A stretch of DNA of 64,000 nucleotides from Planctomycetaceae bacterium (GTDB lineage: Bacteria; Planctomycetota; Planctomycetia; Planctomycetales; Planctomycetaceae): contig JANQSH010000186.1 in assembly GCA_028284145.1 (NCBI GenBank), positions 53,149 to 117,148 on the forward strand, read 5' to 3'. The first letter of the stretch is position 1. Every line of letters begins with the position of its first letter. This document shows, piece by piece, positions 39,157-46,344 of the stretch. Position numbers and translations under genes: made by a program. Under the pieces are notes generated by a model, which saw only the letters and a list, made by a program, of their open reading frames with translations, was not told where the DNA came from and searched no databases.

Positions 39157-39597
39157 ATGGGCAAAAATTTGAACTTCCTGATGGTGGCTGCAGCTGGTGC
39201 TGCGGCCTTGATGATGGTAAATCAGTCGGCTGAAGCGTTCGGGAAAAAACGTCGCAGTGACTGCTGCGATCCCGTTCCGGTTTATGTCGAAGTTCAGCGA
39301 CCGGTTGTCTATAGTGTCCCGACAGTCAGTTATCGACCTGTCGTCAATTATCAGCCGGTCGTCAGTTACCAACCGGTTGTGACCTATCGGCCAACCTACA
39401 GCTATCAACCGACCGTTGGGTTCTACAGCGCCGGCTACTCCTATCCGTCGTACAGCTACCCCGGCTACAGTTACTCGTATCCGAGCTACTATTCGCACGG
39501 CTACCACACGACCAGCTTTCGTGGACGCGACTATCGCGGTCGCAGCTTCAGATACGAAATCGAACGCGACGGTGATATTGAAATCGACTTCGATTGA
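39157..39597 (+). CDS. Small exported Tyr/Pro/Val/Ser-rich repeat protein
   Basis: This 146-aa protein has a signal peptide (LMVAAAGAAALMMVNQSAEA). The mature part is low complexity: repeats of V-x-Y-x-P-V (SYRPVVNYQPVVSYQPVVTY) then Y-S-Y-P-S/G units. A C-terminal charged tail, FRYEIERDGDIEIDFD, follows FRGRDYRGRS. Such Tyr-rich surface proteins often crosslink or bind metals, but no enzyme partner is nearby. Two Cys follow the signal peptide (DCCDP). The ribosome site GAGAGAGGG is strong and a terminator follows. Confidence 0.82.
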   Translation: MGKNLNFLMVAAAGAAALMMVNQSAEAFGKKRRSDCCDPVPVYVEVQRPVVYSVPTVSYRPVVNYQPVVSYQPVVTYRPTYSYQPTVGFYSAGYSYPSYSYPGYSYSYPSYYSHGYHTTSFRGRDYRGRSFRYEIERDGDIEIDFD

Positions 39598-39623
39598 TCG
39601 ACGGTCAAAACCGGGCATCCTCA

Positions 39624-39656
39624 ACGGCTCACTTCGCAAGGGTGAGTCGTTTTTTT
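39624..39656 (+). terminator. Rho-independent terminator of the Tyr-rich protein gene
   Basis: Stem ACGGCTCAC / GTGAGTCGT (one G-T pair) with loop TTCGCAAGG, followed by T7. A family A repeat begins in the T-run. Confidence 0.85.
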
Positions 39657-39755
39657 GTGCAGTTGGCCCTCTGATGTAGCGTCTCTGGCTCGTTGGGGCC
39701 TGAGTTTTCACTCCAAACGCCGACCAAAGCGACAAAGAGGAGCGTTATTCGCTCT
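39655..39755 (+). repeat. Family A palindromic repeat, copy 11
   Basis: A diverged copy (GTGCAGTTGGCCCTCTG...GCGTTATTCGCTCT). Its right end is inside the 3' end of the zinc-ribbon protein gene on the minus strand. Confidence 0.75.
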
Positions 39756-41721
39756 CTTTTGTGGGGGACGTGTCCAGGTTTTCGTCTGGCGGTTTTGGTA
39801 CGGCTGGCTGCTGTTTGGCTGACGCTTTCTCATCGTAGAGCGGATGACTGCCCATCTTCTGGCTGCAATTCGGACATTTCGCACGGTGAATACTCTTGCC
39901 ACCTTTGCCACCTAACTTGTTCTCTTCGCGTGCTTCGTCCGTCATCGCCGTTGAACACGCTCCGCACTTCCACCCCACAAGCTTCAGTTCAACACGTGGG
40001 TCTTTTTCGTAGTAATCCAGATGTTCGAGCGCACGAATTGGCTGTTCCGAAAAGTGGCAAGTGTATTCCTGGCAGGTATTCTGCAACGGAATGTTGTGTT
40101 TCGCCGCCTGCTCCTGCAAGTCGTGCAACGGCAAGACCGCCTCAACAAACGCGCGGAACTCCGTGATTGAGAAGGACAGGAAAGGCATATCAGGTTTGCC
40201 CGGTTCCGTTGGCAGACGCAATGCGATCCGGCCTTCACCAAAAATGGTTACGCCGGCAATGATCGACTCCATTGCATTCAGCGCGGGTTGTTCAATTTTC
40301 ATCGTCGACAGAGTGTCTGGCGTGAACAAATTGAACTCAGGCAACTTCAGGTCGGAAACAGACTTTCCTTCAGCGAGTTCCACCAGAGTCTTTTCCCGGA
40401 CTTTGGGACGATTCTTATCACCCAGACCAAACAAACTTCGTTTTACAAGATGGACGACCAGCAGACCCTCTTCCGAAACACCGAGATCGACGTACGAAAA
40501 ATCGTCTTCGAGGTAACCCGATTTGAGTTTCCATTTTTGCGGGTTGGCTGTGTGCAGTCGAAAATCAACCAGCCAACTTTTGTAGTCGCCAACCTCCATT
40601 ACAAGTGGCGGTTTTTCATCTGGTGTGGTTTCCTCTTCAACGTCGTCCTGAGGAGGTGGCTTTTCTTTCGCGATTTCGCTTTGTAGCTCGGCTTCCGCCA
40701 ATCGCTTTTCCAGATCTGCGAGGAATTCCGCGTCGGGAACAAGAAACGGTGCCCGGCATTTGGGGCAACTTCCCTTTTTTCCCCAGTGGCGCTCCGGAAC
40801 GACGATTTTGTGACCTAACGGGCAGTAGCACATCAGGCCGGCATCGGAAATTTGCGGACCATGTGGTTGCGGTTCCGGATCCACATGCGTTACCGACTTT
40901 TTCTGCGACTCTGAGCTTTGGTCCGCTCTCGCCAGCACTTCTTTCAGCGGTTCCTCGACCGGTTCTTCTTCCTGTCCATCAAAGTGAACGGCTGGCCCCG
41001 GCTGGTTTCCCCGTTCCTCCAACGCTCCCTGCAACAGAACTTCGCCGGCAGTTTGCTCCGAATGTGGCACTTCGTCGATCATCGGTTCGACGGAATCATT
41101 GTCCTCGATGAAGCCGTCTGTTTGAAACTCCGATTCGTCGTCTGGCCAGGCCTCCTGGGTTGACTCGGGTGTCGATGAATCTGGAGTGGGGGCAGGTGGC
41201 TCTTGTGACCCAGCAAAATCGGCATTGACTTCCGCTTCAGTCGCATCGTCAGGTGATGGATCGGAAGTGTCAACAGGAGCGGAACTTTGAGAAGCAATCG
41301 AGTAAGTGCCGCCTTCGTCCTCATCCTGGTCATCGTCGAAATCGGACATCGATGGCGGTGCCGCCTGAGTTGTTGACGAGTCAGAATCTGCAAAAGGAGG
41401 CAGATCGTCCGATGGGCCTGACACGTCGTAGCCGGATGCCAGATCAAATGCATCATCATTTGCGACGGGTGACAGATGCGCGGGTGGCGTGGACGTGCTG
41501 TCCGGTGCCAAAGGAGCCTGTTCAGCCTGAGATGTTTCCTGAACCACAGGTGTTTGCTGCACAACAGGAACTTCTGTCACTTGCGAGGGAGTTGGCGTCT
41601 CTGGCGTTTTTTTCGGTGGCGTGGCGTGTAGCAGGCTGCCACAGCGGTAACAGCGGACCAATCGCGGTTGCAGCATTTCGCCGCAAGTCGGACAGGGGAT
41701 TTCGCTGGAAGTTGTCGGCAT
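39745..41721 (-). CDS. Multi-zinc-ribbon protein with acidic disordered linker
   Basis: From the ATG at 41721 the product has 658 aa (a frame 17 codons longer exists). Zinc ribbon 1 is at the N-terminus (CPTCG...CYRCG), ribbon 2 mid-protein (CYCPLGH...CPKCR) and ribbon 3 near the C-terminus (CGAC...CPNC). A long Asp/Glu/Ser/Pro-rich stretch (about 30-270) is probably disordered. The region between ribbons 2 and 3 is a soluble globular domain of unknown fold. The last codons (K-E-S-E) and TAA lie within family A copy 11, so the C-terminal end has been written by the repeat. Confidence 0.75.
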   Translation of the reverse strand: MPTTSSEIPCPTCGEMLQPRLVRCYRCGSLLHATPPKKTPETPTPSQVTEVPVVQQTPVVQETSQAEQAPLAPDSTSTPPAHLSPVANDDAFDLASGYDVSGPSDDLPPFADSDSSTTQAAPPSMSDFDDDQDEDEGGTYSIASQSSAPVDTSDPSPDDATEAEVNADFAGSQEPPAPTPDSSTPESTQEAWPDDESEFQTDGFIEDNDSVEPMIDEVPHSEQTAGEVLLQGALEERGNQPGPAVHFDGQEEEPVEEPLKEVLARADQSSESQKKSVTHVDPEPQPHGPQISDAGLMCYCPLGHKIVVPERHWGKKGSCPKCRAPFLVPDAEFLADLEKRLAEAELQSEIAKEKPPPQDDVEEETTPDEKPPLVMEVGDYKSWLVDFRLHTANPQKWKLKSGYLEDDFSYVDLGVSEEGLLVVHLVKRSLFGLGDKNRPKVREKTLVELAEGKSVSDLKLPEFNLFTPDTLSTMKIEQPALNAMESIIAGVTIFGEGRIALRLPTEPGKPDMPFLSFSITEFRAFVEAVLPLHDLQEQAAKHNIPLQNTCQEYTCHFSEQPIRALEHLDYYEKDPRVELKLVGWKCGACSTAMTDEAREENKLGGKGGKSIHRAKCPNCSQKMGSHPLYDEKASAKQQPAVPKPPDENLDTSPTKESE

Positions 41722-42220
41722 GAGCGACTCTGATGCGAAGTTATTCAAATCAGTTATTTGCGCGTGAAACAACGATCATCCTGGAAACGACAATACAGAG
41801 ATTCCGCCAATCACGGCATGTAGACTTCATTTGCGGATCAAAAGACGCAGGTTTTGGTTCAGTCTCCACTGAGGCAGATGGTTGATTCCACTCATTTCTA
41901 CCATGCAATCGCAGGTGGTGTCTATTTCAAAGTGTACCAGTGAGAAGTAAGACGTGAACACGCACTGCGAGTGAGATATCATAGTCGAATTCGATCAACA
42001 ATTCATGATTCGATGGCAGCTTTTTGCTCGCCCGTTTCGGCTGCGTGATCTGGATCTTCGGGCTTACGCCAGACGGAGCCCCAGTCTATCTCTGGCAAAC
42101 ACACAGATACAGCTCTGGTGCAGTGTTCCAGGTGGAAGTCAGGGGGTGATGAAGTTACAAGGAGTGACAACAGAAAGGGTTATGTCAATTCGTACTCCAA
42201 AGCGAAGCTTCGGCAGGGCA
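41722..42220. other. Spacer, 499 bp
   Basis: It holds family B copy 3 at its right end. The rest (41780-42110) shows no coding or structural signal that I could support. Confidence 0.35.
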
Positions 42221-42223
42221 CTA
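42121..42223 (+). repeat. Family B repeat, copy 3
   Basis: Runs CAGTGTTCC...GGCACTA. The shared flank CTGGTG just before it, also at copy 2, suggests the unit may extend six bases further left. Its terminal CTA is the TAG stop of a minus-strand ORF. Confidence 0.75.
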
Positions 42224-42517
42224 CGTATTCGCAAGAATTCGATTGATCTCTTCGATTTCCGATGCGGGGTCTGTCATCGCGAAGTCACTCCTCATGTCGA
42301 CAGTTCTCAATTCTTTTGAGAATCCGCCTGGCCGCTGCTGAATGATTCCGAGGCGTAGACGGAATGCTGGTGGTACAACCATTATTCTCACGATTTCCAG
42401 ATGGGCAAAAGATTCTTCCCCAATGACCACCAGATTCCCACCTCCGTCCAAAACGATCCGCAACCTGCAGAGCCTCTTCAATATCCTTCCCGGGATGACG
42501 CGGTCGAGACAATTCAC
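42221..42517 (-). CDS. Hypothetical short protein or gene remnant
   Basis: This 98-aa frame starts at GTG 42517, with AGGAG only 3-4 nt upstream, which is short. The composition looks protein-like (LVVIGEESFAHLEIVRIMVV, RPGGFSKELRTVDMR, EIEEINRILANT), but I recognise no family. It could be the tail of a former longer gene. The TAG stop is the end of family B copy 3. It lies downstream of the HEAT-like gene on the same strand, 54 bp away. Confidence 0.4.
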   Translation of the reverse strand: MNCLDRVIPGRILKRLCRLRIVLDGGGNLVVIGEESFAHLEIVRIMVVPPAFRLRLGIIQQRPGGFSKELRTVDMRSDFAMTDPASEIEEINRILANT

Positions 42518-42571
42518 TCACTCCTGTTGAGCGTCTTTCGCCACTCATTCAAAAGCGTCTCAGACACACCA

Positions 42572-43777
42572 TCACTTTTCGTCATTCTTTTCCAGCCAGG
42601 CGTCCCACTTTTTGAAGGCCACATTGCGTTGGGCTTCGCTCTCAAAACCATTCCTGCGTGCGAGATAAAGTGACGTCGTGCGTGGTACCGTTCCGTGGAA
42701 ACCGTAATTCTTCATGTTCTGCTTTGTCAGCAAGATGGAGGACATCAAAGCGACGTCGCGAATCTGAGTCGTTGCAACAACCTTATCCCCCTTGCGGCTG
42801 GTGTAGATAACGTTCTTCTGGTCGAACAGTCTTCTCAACCTGGGCAGATGCTGTTTGCCACCATGCATGCCAACATAAGCACAGGCATAAGAAATCTGCG
42901 ACGGGTTGCCTCCCTGCTCGATCAGTTCGAGCGCCGGTTGTATGGCAGCTCCACTTTTTTGTTGGGTGGCGATACTGATCCGATAGTATTTCCCTTGTTT
43001 GTCCGGCACACTTAACCAGTAACCCAGCAGTTTCTTCATTTGCGGCGCTTGATTCCCACTGGCCATTTTCGATCGAAAATCGTCATAACGAATCAGGCTT
43101 CCGACAATTGCCATCATCTGGTCCGAAAGATCGATCCGTTCATCTGCTGCGAGAAATAGCAACGCTGCGGTCGTTTCGTAAGAGACCTTTGCCGGACGTC
43201 TGGTCCGTAATTCGGTCTGTACTCTGGTTACACGATCGACCACGGCATCGCGAAATCCGGCATCGGAACCGGACGATTTCAAAAACAGTTCCCGTTCTTT
43301 CAATTGCATGGAGGCAAACAACTGACGCGATGATTTGCTGTCTCCCATTGAGGACTTGAAGCGATCCCAACCGGATAACGAAATGTCGTTCGTTTCTTTG
43401 GGAAAATTGAGAAATGCCGTCAATTGACGATCGAGATCCCGTTGCCAGACTTCGTAAGTCAGCCGGCTGGCCCGTATCTGAATCTCCAGGTCATGGTGTT
43501 TCTCTGCTTTTTTGAGTTCCGGGAGGATGTCGATTCCCATTTCAGCGAGAGCATCCTCGGCCTCTTCTCGTCTGGCGTATTCAGGGTGCCCTAACTGCTC
43601 GATCAACTCGCGACAACGCTGCAATCGTTCCTGATCAATTTCAGCGACTGCGTCAACGACTGCCTCAGTGTCGGGTTGTGGCGCCCCCTCCGTCGCAGGT
43701 TCTTCATCGGCAAGCAGAAGTGTGGCGGACATCGCAAGACAAAGCGCGAAGCTGATAGCCAGGACGCATCGATTCAT
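42572..43777 (-). CDS. Exported HEAT-like repeat protein
   Basis: This 401-aa protein has a signal peptide (VLAISFALCLAMSATLLLA, cut before DE). An acidic stretch follows, then helical units: ELIEQLGHPEYARREEAEDALAEMG, a typical HEAT/armadillo unit of planctomycete secreted proteins, and a later one around LPRLRRLFDQKN. It has no enzymatic motif. It ends with a lysine-rich tail. A scaffold or binding role outside the cytoplasm is likely, but nothing more can be read. Confidence 0.75.
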   Translation of the reverse strand: MNRCVLAISFALCLAMSATLLLADEEPATEGAPQPDTEAVVDAVAEIDQERLQRCRELIEQLGHPEYARREEAEDALAEMGIDILPELKKAEKHHDLEIQIRASRLTYEVWQRDLDRQLTAFLNFPKETNDISLSGWDRFKSSMGDSKSSRQLFASMQLKERELFLKSSGSDAGFRDAVVDRVTRVQTELRTRRPAKVSYETTAALLFLAADERIDLSDQMMAIVGSLIRYDDFRSKMASGNQAPQMKKLLGYWLSVPDKQGKYYRISIATQQKSGAAIQPALELIEQGGNPSQISYACAYVGMHGGKQHLPRLRRLFDQKNVIYTSRKGDKVVATTQIRDVALMSSILLTKQNMKNYGFHGTVPRTTSLYLARRNGFESEAQRNVAFKKWDAWLEKNDEK

Positions 43778-44128
43778 AATCGTTCTTTACACAGAGGCAG
43801 AATTCACGTTATGAGACCGGAGACTGGAAAACGATCCCAACATGAACAGTTTCCCTTTTCGTGTGATGGTTTTCGCTCGTGGGAGCCTGTTATTTACAGG
43901 CCAAACGGCGCACATCGCGCCACGGAAGAGCGTAATACGCTCATGTCGCGGTCAGATTCAATTTGCCTCATGCATTATAGGTCCCCTTTTTATGGAACGT
44001 CTATCAACTTTCGTGAAGTTTTGCGGGGAAGACGTTACGATGTGCGAACTCTCTCCCCTCAAACTGACCATATGGGACGACCAAATGTCCCGAACAGCCA
44101 CCCACTGACTTCGATAGATGTTATCGGC
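43778..44128. other. 351-bp spacer between divergent genes
   Basis: It contains family A copy 12. The antiporter reading frame stays open through this spacer, but its residues here come partly from the repeat and do not look coding. Confidence 0.5.
43842..43943 (+). repeat. Family A palindromic repeat, copy 12
   Basis: AACAGTTTCCCTTTTCG...GAAGAGCGTAATACGCTC. Both hairpins are perfect: GCCTGT-TATTT-ACAGGC and GAGCGTAATACGCTC. Confidence 0.85.
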
Positions 44129-45874
44129 ATGCCTTCGCCCCCCCCAGCCTCACGGAGTTTTGCTTTGTTTTCGTCTGATCGCAATCGACAGAACATGCTT
44201 CCCCTCAACCAGTCCGCTACTTTGTTTGATCGCTTCGACAACCTGCCTTGTCGACGCGGTGGCCGAAAAGGGCGCTGGTGGATCTGGCTCGGCATTCTGG
44301 TGGTTGTCGCTCTGATTCACGATGCTGGTTTTTTCACAGCGGTCACATTGAACGCGGATGAATCTCCAGTGGCCACAGCGGCTGATGCAATATCGCAATC
44401 ATCGGAAAACAATGAAGATGGCAGTACAGTTTCAAACACCGGACAGATTACGGACGAAACTCACGGAAAAGATCATACGGGAAAGCAGCATGCCGGAGAC
44501 GATCATGGCGGTGGACATGCCGATCCCGTTTCGCCCGTCCTGTTGGCCATCGTGCTGATTCTCTTTTTCGCAAAGGTATTCGGACACCTGTTCGAGAAGT
44601 TTGGGCTCCCAGCCGTGCTGGGAGAACTGATCGTCGGTATCCTGCTGGGCAATTGTCTATTTCTCACCGGTTGGGAAGGCCTCGAATTTCTGAAGGTGAT
44701 CGATGAAAACCACGTCGCTCCTTCGTTCCATACCGGCAATGTCCTCAAAATGCTGGGGGGGATCGGAGCGGTCCTGTTGCTCTTCGAAGTTGGACTGGAA
44801 TCGAGCGTACACGAAATGCGATCGGTCGGGATGTCTTCATTCCTGGTGGCAATCCTGGGGGTCATCGCACCGATGGGCCTCGGGTATGGTGTGACGTATT
44901 TCGTTCTACAACAGTCGGGACAATACCAGGGTTGGGAGGTACCGGCCTTTGTCGGAGCGACTTTGTGCGCGACCAGTGTCGGGATTACGGCTCGTGTCCT
45001 TAAAGACCTGGGGCAGAGCGAACGGAAGGAATCGAAAATTATTCTTGGTGCAGCCGTGGTTGACGACGTGCTGGGCCTGGTTGTTCTGGCAGTTGTTTCG
45101 GGTGTGATTACTCAAGCGGCAACCGGCGGAGAGGGCAGCCTTGCGTTTGACGTCACGAAAATTGTGGTGCTGGCGTTCGGCTTTCTTGCCGGCGCTTTGA
45201 TCCTTGGGTTCTTCAAGTTCCCCAGATTGATTTTCCGCCTGGCGAGTTTTTTACGCGGCCACGGACTCCTCGTCGCCAGCGCTCTGGTGATTTGTTTTTC
45301 CTTCGCATGGTTCTCGAACTTCATTGGATTGGCACCAATTGTGGGAGCCTTTGCCGCCGGCCTCATTCTGGAAAACGCACACTATCAAGAATTAGGGGAA
45401 CGTGAGAATCGCGAGTTGGAAGAAGCACTCGAACCGATCAGCTCACTTCTGGTGCCAATTTTTTTCGTCCAAATGGGTATCGAAGTCGATCTTTCCCAAC
45501 TGGGCAGTTCGGAAATCTGGCTCCTTGCGATCGGGATCACGGTTGCCGCGATTATTGGCAAACAGGTCTGCTCGTTTGGTGTAATGGAAACAGGTCTGAA
45601 CAAGACCGCCGTTGGCCTCGGGATGATTCCGCGTGGCGAAGTCGGTTTGATTTTCGCCGGAGTGGGAAAAGAACTGCAGGACCCGCATGGTGGTGCCATC
45701 ATCAACGACAGTACCTACGCCGCTGTCATTGTGATGGTGATGGTCACGACCGTCGTGACGCCACCGTTGCTCAAGTGGTCGCTATTAAAGGGCCAATCCC
45801 CCGGTTCGCGACCGGACCCCGACAATCCCGAATCAGTCACCGAACAGGGCGGAGACTGGCGAGCTGACGAGTGA
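44129..45874 (+). CDS. Cation:proton antiporter (CPA2 / KefB-like)
   Basis: The transporter core of about 12 helices starts near PVSPVLLAIVLILFFAKVFGH, then FGLPAVLGELIVGILLG, a VVDDVLGLVVLAVV segment with the ion-binding Asp pair, and LAPIVGAFAAGLILEN and MIPRGEVGLIFAGVG. This is the CPA2 Na+ or K+/H+ exchanger family. An extra N-terminal helix (WIWLGILVVVALIHDAGFF) and a His/Asp-rich loop (HGKDHTGKQHAGDDHGGGH) precede the core. ATG at 44129 or 44195 may be the start; neither has a good site. No TrkA-N domain follows. Confidence 0.82.
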   Translation: MPSPPPASRSFALFSSDRNRQNMLPLNQSATLFDRFDNLPCRRGGRKGRWWIWLGILVVVALIHDAGFFTAVTLNADESPVATAADAISQSSENNEDGSTVSNTGQITDETHGKDHTGKQHAGDDHGGGHADPVSPVLLAIVLILFFAKVFGHLFEKFGLPAVLGELIVGILLGNCLFLTGWEGLEFLKVIDENHVAPSFHTGNVLKMLGGIGAVLLLFEVGLESSVHEMRSVGMSSFLVAILGVIAPMGLGYGVTYFVLQQSGQYQGWEVPAFVGATLCATSVGITARVLKDLGQSERKESKIILGAAVVDDVLGLVVLAVVSGVITQAATGGEGSLAFDVTKIVVLAFGFLAGALILGFFKFPRLIFRLASFLRGHGLLVASALVICFSFAWFSNFIGLAPIVGAFAAGLILENAHYQELGERENRELEEALEPISSLLVPIFFVQMGIEVDLSQLGSSEIWLLAIGITVAAIIGKQVCSFGVMETGLNKTAVGLGMIPRGEVGLIFAGVGKELQDPHGGAIINDSTYAAVIVMVMVTTVVTPPLLKWSLLKGQSPGSRPDPDNPESVTEQGGDWRADE

Positions 45875-46344
45875 CGACCTGCTTCGTTCTCTTCTCGACC
45901 CACGAACAGCAGTGTTCTTTTTTCATGATTCTCTGCCAACTGTCGCGGAAGTTTCTGTATCCCTGACCGAAATTTGTACTCAAACTCTTCAACATCGAGT
46001 GATCTATGCCGCATTGTGGAATACGACGGGATGGGACCGCATCGTTTTTCTTAAACTGTTTATGGTAAATGACTTAAATGAAGTGTGCATCTGCAGGATG
46101 GCTTCAGGCCTTCACGAAAAAGGCTGGAATTGCCCCGAAACCCGCCTTTGGAATAAGATGCTCGCGACGTTTTCCGGCCTTGTGGCAAACCTCACAGAAC
46201 TTGCCCTCTTTCCAGCCGATATTTCTCACAGGTCTCTAAATGCAAACAGCGAACGAGGTCTTTGCATTTCAACCGTCTACAATAGATTTACGTCCAATCT
46301 GTTGCCTGGAACTCGATCACTCCTCAGTGAACGGACACGATACA
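45875..46344. other. 470-bp spacer
   Basis: No RNA gene or repeat was seen. A longer dsbD frame opens at 46240, but the residues before 46345 do not look like protein. Confidence 0.35.

Noticed and set aside
43676..44128. N-terminal extension of the antiporter frame up to 43676
   Set aside because: It overlaps the HEAT-like gene start on the other strand and runs through a family A repeat; residues do not look coding.
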